Position numbers and translations under genes: made by a program
In this document: positions 33,924 through 43,111 of the stretch, piece after piece
Layout of the letters: each line of letters begins with the position of its first letter
How positions within the stretch are numbered: position 1 is the first letter of the stretch
From: a virus
Virus record (IMG/VR): IMGVR_UViG_3300006925_000024
Span: 1 to 52,182 of that record
Length of the DNA: 52,182 nucleotides
Strand: one strand, 5' to 3'
Notes under the pieces: generated by a model
Database searches by the model: none
What the model saw: only the letters and a program-made list of their open reading frames with translations
Told to the model about the DNA's origin: nothing

Positions 33924-35152
33924 AGACCCTCCCTGTATTTTCCTATAGTGTCCATGTCAATTCCCCAACCATCTAACAGAGCACGAGATTTCTTTTTGTC
34001 ATCTTTCCAGTTTTCGTATCGCACTAAGCGTTTGAGTTCTTGCTTACGAGTTTTATCTTTTTCATCAATGTAGGCTAAAACAGCCTTCGCTTGAATGGAC
34101 TTCATTTTCAAGTGAGGGGACACCCCACCAAGTAACTTTCGTAAGTCAGCCTTAGAATAAAATTGTAAACGATGTTGGCTTCTTTGGTTGTCTTTGTATA
34201 CTTTATTATCAGTAGACAAAATGCCACATTCCAGTGTTTTGAATAAATCTTCACAATGAACTTTTCCTCTATCCCCAGTAGCAATCATACCAGCCCGAGG
34301 CTCACCACGCTCAGTAATTGTAATGTACCCATCAGCGTCAATGAAACCAGCACTATACGACCATACATCTTTCATAACCAAACCATCACTGGATATAACG
34401 ACGTATGTGTTTCTCACTGCTCCTTTGACAATATCGTAGTTTTCTCCATACATATTTATGAGCGTTGTGAGTTTTCTGTCTGTTTGTGCTTTCTTTAACA
34501 TACCAGCATCAGAAAAATTACTACGTATGGTGGTAGCCTTCATCGGCCCTTTTTGCATCAATTCATTTGCAGCAAACTGTAGAAAATCTCGCTCGGATTT
34601 TTTTAATTTTTCTGTTGGATGTAGCGTAGTAGACCACATTTTACGAGCCTCGCTTCTATCTCGCATAGAGCCAGCCCAAGCCTGTTGCTCTTCAACCCCC
34701 CAAACATCTTCATGTTCATCTAACATCTTTAGAGTCTGTTCGGCGTTATCCCACATTATACAAGCACGCTCAAGATTGACACATCGAGACTCGCCAAACT
34801 TGCGTAGGCTCTTGAGTTTACGGTCATCAAGACCGAGTTGTTTTATGATATTTTCATATCCATCAGACCAAGAAAGTGATTTGATTGTTATGTCGGTTTC
34901 AAGTGACTTAATAGTGCGAACATCTTTGATAAAACTATCAATCTCATCACGATTGTCTTTGTTACCTCTTCGTGCTTTTCTTAGCCGCTTTACCAGTGTT
35001 TCAGCGTTGCAACCAAGAGAAGATTCAAACCAACCATCTCCATTAGGAGCAAAGTGGTGTTGCTTCTTAATTGGTTTTACTTCCTCATAAGGAACAGGGG
35101 TAAATGATACAACTTCACCAAAGTCGTCTTCTATTAATGCTGACCCCCACAT
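33920..35152 (-). CDS. free-standing LAGLIDADG homing endonuclease-like protein (410 aa)
   Basis: The motif SAGFIDADGYITI at residues 267-279 is a LAGLIDADG helix with its Asp. It is followed by features of the same fold: GDRGKVHCEDLFKTLECGI, YKDNQRSQHRLQFYSK and KMKSIQAKAVLAYIDEKDKT. Only one such motif is seen, so the enzyme would act as a homodimer. The first 240 residues are helical and charged, with a helix-turn-helix-like region near residues 195-230, and could bind DNA. No intein splice-site residues flank it. It sits between HMG-CoA lyase-like and portal genes, where homing endonucleases often mark mobile insertions next to packaging genes. AGAGGTCAAACT precedes the ATG. Confidence 0.8.
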   Translation of the reverse strand: MWGSALIEDDFGEVVSFTPVPYEEVKPIKKQHHFAPNGDGWFESSLGCNAETLVKRLRKARRGNKDNRDEIDSFIKDVRTIKSLETDITIKSLSWSDGYENIIKQLGLDDRKLKSLRKFGESRCVNLERACIMWDNAEQTLKMLDEHEDVWGVEEQQAWAGSMRDRSEARKMWSTTLHPTEKLKKSERDFLQFAANELMQKGPMKATTIRSNFSDAGMLKKAQTDRKLTTLINMYGENYDIVKGAVRNTYVVISSDGLVMKDVWSYSAGFIDADGYITITERGEPRAGMIATGDRGKVHCEDLFKTLECGILSTDNKVYKDNQRSQHRLQFYSKADLRKLLGGVSPHLKMKSIQAKAVLAYIDEKDKTRKQELKRLVRYENWKDDKKKSRALLDGWGIDMDTIGKYREGL

Positions 35153-35176
35153 AGTTTGACCTCTTGATTGACCTAT

Positions 35177-36022
35177 TTACCACTTGCTACTCAAAAGAGG
35201 TTTACTGTAGATTTTTGCTATTTCATTAAGTTCAGCAATATCTAACCCCGATTCATAGCCCATTTTATCTAAATATCGAACCATGTCGTTTGTTGAAAGA
35301 TTGCTACCACTACCATGAACGAAGGGACAACCTCCTAATCCACCAATACTGGTGTCAAATTCGGTGATACCCCATTCTAAAGCAGTTTGAATGTTTACAA
35401 ACATATTGTCTTTTTTGTCCTTTCTGTGATGTAAATGGAGTGCTATCTCAGAATCAATATGTTTTGACAACTCAAGAGTTCGGAAGATAAGAGAAGGGTG
35501 GGCTTTACCGACTGTATCACAAAGAACAACAGTGTCAGCCATGTGCTGTGCTGCTTGCATAGCCTTCAATACTTTTCTTTCATCTACGCTTTCATTAGGT
35601 GCTCCGAAGGCACAAGAAACGTATGCTCTAACATTTTTAGTGTCGGTATTTTGGAGCATTAAATCCAACTCACTTACAATCTCATCCATGTTTTTTCCTA
35701 AGTTGGCTTGATTAAAACTATCAGATGCTGAGAAGAAGACATTTATTTTTTTAGCGCCAGCGGCTTTCGCTCTATCCATTCCTTTTTGATTTGGAACAAG
35801 AACAGCAAAGTTGTCAATGTCACGAGTGGCCTGAAACACTTCTTCAGCGTCAGCCATGTTTGGAACGTACTTAGGATGAACAAACGAGGTAACCTCCATT
35901 TGGTTTAAACCAACATCGTAAAGTCGATGTATCAAATCAATTTTTTGATTAGTCGGTGTGAACTCCTCTATGTTTTGCAAACCGTCACGAGGCCCGACTT
36001 CGTAGAGGTTTACATCACTCAT
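35177..36022 (-). CDS. HMG-CoA lyase-like enzyme (DRE-TIM metallolyase family, 281 aa)
   Basis: HMG-CoA lyase splits hydroxymethylglutaryl-CoA into acetoacetate and acetyl-CoA in leucine breakdown. The protein aligns over its full length with that family: YEVGPRDGLQN (Arg12, Asp13), EVTSFVHPKYVPNMAD, VRAYVSCAFGAP, the metal-binding HLH (His196, His198) and GLGGCPFVHGSGSNLSTND with the active-site Cys232 and Asn241. The segment after HLH differs: HHRKDKKD replaces the usual HDTYG. The ATG at 36022 has GGGTGA five bases before it; a GTG at 36031 is the alternative. All key residues that I can align are kept, so it is probably active, though the substrate may differ. A viral copy inside the packaging module is unusual and looks host-derived. 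Confidence 0.88.
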   Translation of the reverse strand: MSDVNLYEVGPRDGLQNIEEFTPTNQKIDLIHRLYDVGLNQMEVTSFVHPKYVPNMADAEEVFQATRDIDNFAVLVPNQKGMDRAKAAGAKKINVFFSASDSFNQANLGKNMDEIVSELDLMLQNTDTKNVRAYVSCAFGAPNESVDERKVLKAMQAAQHMADTVVLCDTVGKAHPSLIFRTLELSKHIDSEIALHLHHRKDKKDNMFVNIQTALEWGITEFDTSIGGLGGCPFVHGSGSNLSTNDMVRYLDKMGYESGLDIAELNEIAKIYSKPLLSSKW

Positions 36023-36911
36023 TTTGCTCACCCATTATCCTTCGGTCAGCGAAAAATCTCGACGGGTCTTCAGCGATAAGTTGTTGAAGTGCTTCTTGTG
36101 CAGCGGCTTCTTGGGAGTTTACCCTTTGCTTACCTCGTGCTAAAGCACTAACAGCGCTCATGAATGGCTTTCTACCTTCTCCAAGATACGAAGGATTTGA
36201 ACGTGCTTCGATGTAGTCAGGATTGTTCTTACCTTCTTGGAACATCATTTCACCCATACCTTCAGCCGATGCCATTTCAGGATGTGTCGTGGCTAATGCG
36301 TTGGTAGCCTGAGTTCCAAAACGGTCAATCAAACTTTGACGTAGTGCTGGTGCTCGTTGCATAGATGAGGCTACATCTGAAAACTGTCTCGCTGTTGCTT
36401 TATCACCTGCATCTCTGAGAGAACTGGCTTCTTGGAATAGGTCATCAATGCTGGCTTTTTTGAGTGCCTTTCTTTTCATATTATTAAAGATAGCATCGTA
36501 GAGATTTTCTTCGTTAGTCTTAGCGGGAACAGAATCTTGCACCGCTTCAGGTTCAGGTTCAGGCTGACTTGCTTCTTCAAACTCTCTATGCGCCGCAAGC
36601 ATACGATTGTATTCATCAGCCTGTTCAGGAGTCATACCAGCGTATGGGTCACCATGTTTTTCACGGATTTCTTTTAGTGGCTTAACTCCGACATATCTAT
36701 TAACGTCTGCACCCAATTTTTCTCTAAAATCTTCTTGTCCTGATGCTTCGTCAGATGTGCCGTATTGTCCTCGAAAGTCGTCTCTTGTACGGATTCCTTT
36801 CTTCTTTGAATCAGGGTCAGCAGCGTGCGTAGGGTCTTTGTCGCCTTTCTTGCCTACTGAAATAATCAGCACCATACCGTGTTTCTTTCCGCCCATTTTC
36901 TTTTCTTTCAT
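36015..36911 (-). CDS. unknown charged protein next to the large terminase (298 aa)
   Basis: The ATG at 36911 overlaps the terminase stop as ATGA, which is why it is preferred to an in-frame GTG at 36923. The N-terminus is very basic (MKEKKMGGKKHG) followed by a hydrophobic strand. The middle is acidic/Pro-rich (PEPEPEAV), and residues about 160-260 are helical with RSNPSYLGEGRKPFMSAV. No motif is recognised. It lies between the terminase and the HMG-CoA lyase-like gene and may be a minor virion or packaging protein. Confidence 0.7.
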   Translation of the reverse strand: MKEKKMGGKKHGMVLIISVGKKGDKDPTHAADPDSKKKGIRTRDDFRGQYGTSDEASGQEDFREKLGADVNRYVGVKPLKEIREKHGDPYAGMTPEQADEYNRMLAAHREFEEASQPEPEPEAVQDSVPAKTNEENLYDAIFNNMKRKALKKASIDDLFQEASSLRDAGDKATARQFSDVASSMQRAPALRQSLIDRFGTQATNALATTHPEMASAEGMGEMMFQEGKNNPDYIEARSNPSYLGEGRKPFMSAVSALARGKQRVNSQEAAAQEALQQLIAEDPSRFFADRRIMGEQNE

Positions 36912-38392
36912 GGTATCATCCACCCGCCGTTTCCTCTGCCTGTGATAATGTTATCAAGACCCGGTAAGATGTCATCGAGGAGAACAATAGAGCCTTTGAA
37001 CTCTTTTGTACCCCAGTTTGCTAACGCCAGTGCCATAGCCAAGTCATCATGTACGCCCACGCTTTCCAGTCTCCCGTTCTTTTGCATTCCAAACCTATTC
37101 AATTCTTCTTCTAACTTATGAGTAAACTGCCTACTTATTTCGTTGCCGTAAGGTGTTTTGATTTGGCCCTGTTCAAAAGCCATGAGCAAAGACATGAAGA
37201 GGCTTTCCTTTCTTGTCTTGGTTGTCATGAAGGTTCTGATAGGAATATCTTCTCGCATATCCTTGAGTTCCATAGCAAACATACGCTGGAAGTTGTTACC
37301 CTCAAGTTCAATCAAGTCAGGTTGGAATCGTTGATTCAACAAAATGATTTGTCGTTTTTGTGCCATAGAACTCATACCACGCTCATGCACGACCCCGACA
37401 ATTTGTTTGACGTTATCATCAGGTAGAGTTCGTAAAACAGTCATAGCAGTAAAGTCAGCATTCTTGTCAGATGCAATCGCTGTGTCCCAGCCAATGAAAT
37501 GTTGACCAAACAAACCCATGCTGTTACCCTCTTCATCATACTCATGCTCAGCATGGTCGAGAAGTACCAGTTCTCTGTCACGAGCCTTTTCCAATATCGT
37601 CATTGGGAACATACTTGCTACGTCATGAATTGGCTCACAAAGATATTCACGAGTAAATTGAATTGCTGGCATCGAGAGTCGTCGTTGCTCAAGTGCATCA
37701 AGACTCCAACGGTCAGGCCAAAGAGGGACGCCTTCTTTATTGATAGCGGGATAAGTCTCCACTTGAAATGTTTCTTTTCTTTCTAACTCAGCGTACAAAT
37801 CGTTGTAACTGAACGGAGTTCCTACCATCATGAGTTTTCCTTCGTGGTGAAGAACAGGTAGAAGAACACCATAGAACCAATCAGCAGCACGTTGCAGTTC
37901 ACTGCCAGTAGTTCCTGATAAAATGTCATCACATACTACAACATCAGGGTGGAAACCACGAGTTGCCCCACCAACCGATTTAGCCATAATACGGCTACCG
38001 TTAGTGAACTCAAAGTAGGTTTTTCGCCACGGTATACCACCGGGTTTGAGATGTTGTAAACAAGGTGCTCCGTCGATGTTGTTACGGATAAAACGCATAT
38101 GTTCCAGCGTTTGTTCAAGAGAGTGAGAGAAAATCATAATGTGTGTATTTGGTTTGAAAGCCGCTAACCAAAGAGCGTAGGACATAAAGAAAACAGACTT
38201 ACCGTGGTCACGAGACGCTTTAACACAGTAGTAACGATTCTCATTCAAACCTTCATTCCAAGATTCGTGATGCCCTGCATAGTCAAAACCCAAGACTGTT
38301 TCAAAGAAATACTTGAAAGAGCGCCCAGCCATCTTTCTGTCCATCTCAGTGATGAGTTCTTTCATTTGCTCTTGTTCGTCTCGCTTAGCCAT
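36908..38392 (-). CDS. terL: terminase large subunit (494 aa)
   Basis: The ATP-driven motor-nuclease that fills the capsid with DNA. The Walker A-like loop is SRDHGKS (residues 60-66), with Walker B DVVVCDD at 150-156 and a coupling segment MMVGTPFSYND. The RNase H-like nuclease half shows GWDTA with Asp303, IELEGN with Glu362/Glu364 and HDDLAMA with Asp449/Asp450, as expected for the metal-binding acidic residues. The length is typical. The start overlaps the preceding gene by one base (TGATG). In the operon it is followed by an unknown gene, the lyase, the endonuclease and then the portal, an interrupted version of the usual terminase-portal pair. Confidence 0.93.
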   Translation of the reverse strand: MAKRDEQEQMKELITEMDRKMAGRSFKYFFETVLGFDYAGHHESWNEGLNENRYYCVKASRDHGKSVFFMSYALWLAAFKPNTHIMIFSHSLEQTLEHMRFIRNNIDGAPCLQHLKPGGIPWRKTYFEFTNGSRIMAKSVGGATRGFHPDVVVCDDILSGTTGSELQRAADWFYGVLLPVLHHEGKLMMVGTPFSYNDLYAELERKETFQVETYPAINKEGVPLWPDRWSLDALEQRRLSMPAIQFTREYLCEPIHDVASMFPMTILEKARDRELVLLDHAEHEYDEEGNSMGLFGQHFIGWDTAIASDKNADFTAMTVLRTLPDDNVKQIVGVVHERGMSSMAQKRQIILLNQRFQPDLIELEGNNFQRMFAMELKDMREDIPIRTFMTTKTRKESLFMSLLMAFEQGQIKTPYGNEISRQFTHKLEEELNRFGMQKNGRLESVGVHDDLAMALALANWGTKEFKGSIVLLDDILPGLDNIITGRGNGGWMIP

Positions 38393-39516
38393 CAGACCAC
38401 CCCAACGAGCATTTTTTCTATAGGCAATTGAGTTTGCTGAGTCATGCTTTGCTTTTTACCGCTTTGTTGCTTGGCTGCGTCGATATTATTTTTAATTTCA
38501 GCACCAGCCTGAGCATCTTCAACATTACCAGTTGTGTTATCAGCAATTGTTTGACCTGTTTTATCGTCAATGTCTGATGTCTCAGGAGTTGGCGAAGCAA
38601 CAGCAACTTGATTTGCGGCTCGGACATTTGCCGTATCTTGGGCTGGATTACCTGTGGTGAATGTTGTTTGACCACCTTGACCCGTAGCCATGCCGTCTCG
38701 GACTGCCACGCCACCACCCATAGGTGGTTGGTAATCTTGCATAACTGTGCCAGCGCTGGTGTCTTCACCTCTTGTTTGTGCTAACCTCGCCTCAGCACCT
38801 GCTTGCGCTTGCTTGCTCTTAAATGGAACTGGATTTCCAAACTTGTCAGTAGACATCACTTCTCTTTGACCTTGATAATTTATCATTTCATCTTCAGAGT
38901 GAGTAGGCTCAGCAACTTGAGGAGTAGGCTCAGCAACTTCAGGTTTTACAACACCAACGCTACGACCAGCGATATTGGCTGCTGCTCCACCTAAACCTTC
39001 AGCCAACGGTTTTTTTACTGAGTCTGCTGTAACTTGACCAGTTTGATACGCACCCACTCCGCCAGTAAATGCGTCTTGACCAGCAGCACCAGCATTAGCA
39101 AGTTGAGTCAAACCAGCAAGAACACCAATGGTTGACCCCATTCTGTTTCCAAAGTTGTGAGCCATCTCACCGTATTTTGAACCTCTATCGAATGCTGTTT
39201 GACCAGCACCAAGAGCACGAGTTTCGCCTTCTTTGAGATTACGTCTATTCATTTGATTAAGAGCAGTAGCGGCATATCTGTCACCAATGTGCATACCGAG
39301 TTCATTTTCACCTGATTCATCCATTCTTGGTTTTGCTTCGTATTGTTGAGTTACTGGGTGTATATTTAAGTCACCGATGCCACCAGTAACACCAGCAAAT
39401 TGTTGAGTTGGTGCTTCTTGGCTTTGTGTGTAGAACATTTGCATACCACCCGGCATACCTCCTCCCATCGGTACGGCGGGGGTAACCTCTTTACGGATAA
39501 CATAGACTTGACCCAT
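38392..39516 (-). CDS. Gly/Ala/Gln-rich unknown protein (374 aa)
   Basis: Low-complexity N-terminus (PMGGGMPGGMQMFY), then helical segments with GAGQTAFDRGSKYGEMAHNFGNRM and an Ala/Gly hydrophobic stretch (STIGVLAGLTQLANAGAAG, residues about 130-150) that could be a membrane-active or buried helix. A short VAEPTPQVAEPT repeat lies near residue 195. The C-terminus is Gln/Asn-rich. It overlaps its neighbours by one base on each side. No family is recognised; an internal or ejected virion protein is one possibility. Confidence 0.7.
   Translation of the reverse strand: MGQVYVIRKEVTPAVPMGGGMPGGMQMFYTQSQEAPTQQFAGVTGGIGDLNIHPVTQQYEAKPRMDESGENELGMHIGDRYAATALNQMNRRNLKEGETRALGAGQTAFDRGSKYGEMAHNFGNRMGSTIGVLAGLTQLANAGAAGQDAFTGGVGAYQTGQVTADSVKKPLAEGLGGAAANIAGRSVGVVKPEVAEPTPQVAEPTHSEDEMINYQGQREVMSTDKFGNPVPFKSKQAQAGAEARLAQTRGEDTSAGTVMQDYQPPMGGGVAVRDGMATGQGGQTTFTTGNPAQDTANVRAANQVAVASPTPETSDIDDKTGQTIADNTTGNVEDAQAGAEIKNNIDAAKQQSGKKQSMTQQTQLPIEKMLVGVV
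38901..38939 (-). repeat. 21-base imperfect tandem repeat (VAEPTPQ)
   Basis: An 18-base string at 38901-38918 recurs exactly at 38922-38939, encoding VAEPTPQVAEPT in the 374-residue protein. It is a short in-frame duplication. Confidence 0.8.
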
Positions 39517-41846
39517 CAGACACCACCTACACTTACTTTGACGACCTTAACAACGTCAGTAGAAACATTGAGTCGCTTTGCAATTCGTTCCCAGTCACCA
39601 GTGGCATATGCAATTGAGCGAACATCAACAGGCGTGAGGTCTACGCTCTTGGCAAGATAGTGAATAGCACGACGGTTACCGACATTGACTGGTCGAGTTA
39701 AAGCGTGCTTCATGATTTTGCTGTCATTACGAGCGTCATCTAACTGCATATTTTCCATAGCCTTCATGACTCTATCCATTGGAGAGAGTTCAGCCGATTG
39801 AGACTTCATGTATTGAGTAAGTAATCGCTGGCGTGGGTCACCCATGAGTTGTTGATACTGCTGCTCTTGAGGTGAAAGACCCATACCTTCTCCTTGAGGT
39901 ACTCTTGCTCCAGCCGCTTCTATGATTCTACGAAGCGATGCTGGGTCAGCCTGTCCGACACGACTTCGTGCCGCTGCCATTTCAGCGCTTTGCGGTGTGA
40001 AAGAAGGTGCTCCCCGTTGAGGGACAGACGGAGGTAGGGTCGTCTGTTGAGGCGCTGGGGGAGCAACAGCGACCTCAGTGGGAACAGGTTGTTGACGTGG
40101 TTCAGGTCGTCCAGTCGAAGTAGTAGAAGGTCTTGTAACCGATTCTCTTTGAACTGGAGCGAGTGCTACGTCGTGGTGACTTGGAATGTGTTCAGGTAGA
40201 TTTTCAATAATTTGTTCAGGATATTGCATAAAGCGAGAAGACAATCCAGTAGTCGGGAGTGATTCAGGTAACTGACGACGGGTTTGATGACCAAATGCTT
40301 CGCTGAGTAAATCAGCCAAAGCCTGAGTTCCTTGTCTACGTTGCTCAACAGTATCATAACTTTGAAGATTCAACCCCAGTCCTTGAATGACAGCGGGGTC
40401 GATGTTACCTTCAGCATCTCTTGGCATGTAGGCTCGCAACGCACTGTCGTGCTCATCATGTGCTCCACTCAGCATAGCCTTAGCGTAAAACTTAGCAGCG
40501 TTTTCGTGAGTTCCCAAACCTTGTGTTGTTCTTTGTCCATCCAGCGTTTCCAAGTGAGCGCCGGGTACAGCATGGCTACGCATGTTGTCAAATCCAACAT
40601 CGTGGTCTTTCCCAAAGGCATCAAGAATATGTTGGAACGCTCGCTTACCCACACCGGGTCTTGCCGCCGAACCGCTAATGATACGACCAAACAACATGTT
40701 GAAGGCTGGGGTTCGTGATAATTCGTTAATCATGTTGTCAGTGCTGGCTGGACTTCGCAACACAGTTCTAAGATTCATCATTGTATATTGAGGAGAACCA
40801 GTTGTGCCGGGAGTCGTGTTGATTGGTACTTCAACATCAGGGACTTTATCAGGGTCAATGACCTTTAGTGCTTCAGCGATGTGAACTTTTGCACTGTTGA
40901 TTGAATTTTTTGGCCCTGTTTGTTGGCGACCAGCCATCATGTGCATAAAATCAGGAGTATGATTCATGACTTCCCAAGACTGGATTCCAGTGTGGGCTGC
41001 GTCATGGGAAACACCGGGAGGAGCATTGGTAAGATGTGTGCCGGGTAGCATATACCCTTGAGGTGTTTGGATGATAGAGTCACCACCTCGACCACGAATA
41101 CGACTACCACGAGGATGTAAGTCCTTGATGTCAATATGAGGATTGTCAAGGAACTCAGCACCAACTAAATCTTTGATACCGAGTTCTTCAAGTAGAATTT
41201 TTTGTAGATTGTGATTGTAAGGAACGGCGTAGGATTCAATCATAGCACCAATTTTTTCCTTACGGTTAGGTCGATTTGTATACGCTGTGATGTATTCACC
41301 ATTATTAGTTCTATGAGCACGAGTGGTGGGTTTACGTCCACCATACCCAGCGACTTGAATTTTACGATGTTGCATGTCATCAACATCAGGAATGTCTTGA
41401 GCACCAGTTTTGTCTTGATGTTCAAGATTTGTCATTTTGATGGCACGCTGAACAATGTTTCGACCAGTAAGTTGTCCCAACTCAGGATGGTCTTGACCAA
41501 GCATACCATTTTTCTCAAGAGCCTCACCAATGGCGTGTATCACACCGTCAATTCCGTGATGGTGAGATTCTCCATTATGGTCAAGGTAGACCATTTCATC
41601 ATGCTTACCTTTGACGAATTTACCGGGAATTAATTCACCCATACCAAAGTGTCCTAACGGGTGTGGTTTTGCTACACCATAATGAGCATAAGCAGGAACG
41701 TCAGGGGTATTTGGGTCAGGGTGTATTGCTTCAGGAGGTGGAGAAGTTTTCAGATACGGAGTAAGTTTTCCCGTTTCAGGATGAGGATAATAACCGTATA
41801 CACCGTCACCCTTGAGGATAATTGACTTGCGAACTAAGACATTCAA
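39516..41846 (-). CDS. large unknown virion-type protein (776 aa, TTG start)
   Basis: The start appears to be TTG at 41846, overlapping the previous stop, with GGGAGTGG upstream; no ATG is nearby. The N-terminal 400 residues are rich in His, Gly and Asp (ESHHHGIDGVIHAIGEAL), the 540-640 region is Pro/Gln/Thr-rich and likely disordered, and the last 60 residues resemble a helix-turn-helix (RSIAYATGDWERIAKRLNVS). The His/Asn-rich style resembles the first 1300 residues of the 1833-residue protein, so the two may be related in role. No enzyme motif was found. Confidence 0.75.
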   Translation of the reverse strand: MNVLVRKSIILKGDGVYGYYPHPETGKLTPYLKTSPPPEAIHPDPNTPDVPAYAHYGVAKPHPLGHFGMGELIPGKFVKGKHDEMVYLDHNGESHHHGIDGVIHAIGEALEKNGMLGQDHPELGQLTGRNIVQRAIKMTNLEHQDKTGAQDIPDVDDMQHRKIQVAGYGGRKPTTRAHRTNNGEYITAYTNRPNRKEKIGAMIESYAVPYNHNLQKILLEELGIKDLVGAEFLDNPHIDIKDLHPRGSRIRGRGGDSIIQTPQGYMLPGTHLTNAPPGVSHDAAHTGIQSWEVMNHTPDFMHMMAGRQQTGPKNSINSAKVHIAEALKVIDPDKVPDVEVPINTTPGTTGSPQYTMMNLRTVLRSPASTDNMINELSRTPAFNMLFGRIISGSAARPGVGKRAFQHILDAFGKDHDVGFDNMRSHAVPGAHLETLDGQRTTQGLGTHENAAKFYAKAMLSGAHDEHDSALRAYMPRDAEGNIDPAVIQGLGLNLQSYDTVEQRRQGTQALADLLSEAFGHQTRRQLPESLPTTGLSSRFMQYPEQIIENLPEHIPSHHDVALAPVQRESVTRPSTTSTGRPEPRQQPVPTEVAVAPPAPQQTTLPPSVPQRGAPSFTPQSAEMAAARSRVGQADPASLRRIIEAAGARVPQGEGMGLSPQEQQYQQLMGDPRQRLLTQYMKSQSAELSPMDRVMKAMENMQLDDARNDSKIMKHALTRPVNVGNRRAIHYLAKSVDLTPVDVRSIAYATGDWERIAKRLNVSTDVVKVVKVSVGGV

Positions 41847-43111
41847 ACTCGTCCACTCCCTCTACCAACAAGAGCACCGGGGTCAAGTCCAAAGTCTCGT
41901 GGCTCATTGTCTACATCTTCTGTAGCACCTTCGTTTCGATTTGTTTGTTTTGGGCTGTTGGCTGGATAATTTGGTAATGTGCTCGCAGCACCAGCGGTAT
42001 CACCGTCACCTTTACCTTTTCTTTTGCCGTCTTTGTCTTTCTTTTCACGCATCAATTCACGAATTTCTTTTAGAGCAATTCGCATCAATGCTGCTTGATA
42101 TGCATTACCTTTGAGAATGTCACTGTGTTGAGGGATGTCCTCACTCATTGTAATCATGCTCGGCATCTTAGGACGTACTAAGTGAGGCATCTTCATCTTA
42201 GGTGGTTGAATACTTGGAGCACGAACTGCATGTAGTCGTGGTCTTGGGACACGAGGATATTGTAGTGTGTTTGTCAAACGACCTCCACCAGTTTGACCTG
42301 AGATGAAAGAGCGTTGGCTGTGTTTCATGTGTGGCGTAGTAGTGCTTCTCACACCACCTTGTAATTTACGAGCCTCTTGTGAAGCAAGATAAGCACCATA
42401 TTTCTGTGGGTCTTTACTCATCGGTTGTTTACTCGCAAGACCTCGGTGAGAAAACTCAACAGAAAGATGTTGCCTCATAAGTCCAGTTTTACGCCCCAGC
42501 GGTAGATTACGACTGATGTTCTTGGAACGCCTTGATGTGGCGTTACGAGGGTCACCTCCCCCTTTTGGACGTTCAAATTGACCAGTAGATGGTCGCCATT
42601 TAGCGTAGCCTTCTTTCTTGCGTCGTTTGCCTACGGAACGCTTCGTTTCTTTTTTTTTAATCGTGTCCGACTTAAGCAGTTGCCAAGCGATGTCCATAGG
42701 TTCAGACATTTGAATCATCTCTCCACCAGCAGCACCCGGCCCCTTAGCACCCATAGCAAGACTTGTCATGAATCCACCAGCGCCGCTTGGCATAGTTTGT
42801 TTGGATGGGTCGTCAACTGAGCCACGAGGTTTGAACTTCTCCTCTTCTTCATCTACCTCTTCATCAGGTTTTTCATCACTAATACCAAGATGATGTGAAC
42901 GGACTTTGATGTGACGAATTTTTTTGTCTTCTTTTTCTTCACGTTCTCGCTTGGCTTGTCTCTTGTCCTTGCGTCTTTCCTTATCTTTGGCATCTTCGAC
43001 ACCGCTGGGTGGGCGTTCATCTTCATGATTCGCCCTGAACATCTCGGAGGATTCTGAGCGAGGATTATACATCCTCGTGTCGGAGGTTCGGCCCATCATC
43101 CCTCCCGTCAT
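41843..43111 (-). CDS. basic unknown protein with PMDIAWQLLK peptide (422 aa)
   Basis: The first 120 residues are highly charged (Lys/Arg/Glu). Residues 138-147 contain PMDIAWQLLK, shared with the protein at the right edge through an identical 26-base stretch. After it comes a strongly basic region (KRSVGKRRKKEGYAKWRPS) and Pro/His/Arg-rich segments. A Lys/Glu-rich helix (RIALKEIRELMREKKDKDGK) lies near residue 350. The ATG at 43111 has GGGGGAT before it. No family is recognised. Basic composition and the shared peptide fit a DNA-associated internal virion protein, as inference. Confidence 0.72.
   Translation of the reverse strand: MTGGMMGRTSDTRMYNPRSESSEMFRANHEDERPPSGVEDAKDKERRKDKRQAKREREEKEDKKIRHIKVRSHHLGISDEKPDEEVDEEEEKFKPRGSVDDPSKQTMPSGAGGFMTSLAMGAKGPGAAGGEMIQMSEPMDIAWQLLKSDTIKKKETKRSVGKRRKKEGYAKWRPSTGQFERPKGGGDPRNATSRRSKNISRNLPLGRKTGLMRQHLSVEFSHRGLASKQPMSKDPQKYGAYLASQEARKLQGGVRSTTTPHMKHSQRSFISGQTGGGRLTNTLQYPRVPRPRLHAVRAPSIQPPKMKMPHLVRPKMPSMITMSEDIPQHSDILKGNAYQAALMRIALKEIRELMREKKDKDGKRKGKGDGDTAGAASTLPNYPANSPKQTNRNEGATEDVDNEPRDFGLDPGALVGRGSGRV
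42672..42697 (-). repeat. 26-base exact repeat, copy 1 (second copy at 51801-51826)
   Basis: This stretch encodes MDIAWQLLK plus flanking bases and is identical to 51801-51826, about nine kilobases away, in the same strand and reading frame. Flanking DNA is unrelated. Confidence 0.9.

Noticed and set aside
34458-35090. Plus-strand frame of 210 codons
   Set aside because: Lies wholly antisense to the LAGLIDADG gene, is Ser/Leu/Arg-rich as expected of a shadow frame and has no start signal.
33920-35152. Intein or split portal gene
   Set aside because: The LAGLIDADG protein has its own start and stop, and neither it nor the portal shows splice-junction residues (Cys/Ser start, His-Asn end).
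41211-41633. Plus-strand frame of 140 codons
   Set aside because: Antisense to the 776-residue gene with no ribosome site or recognisable motif.
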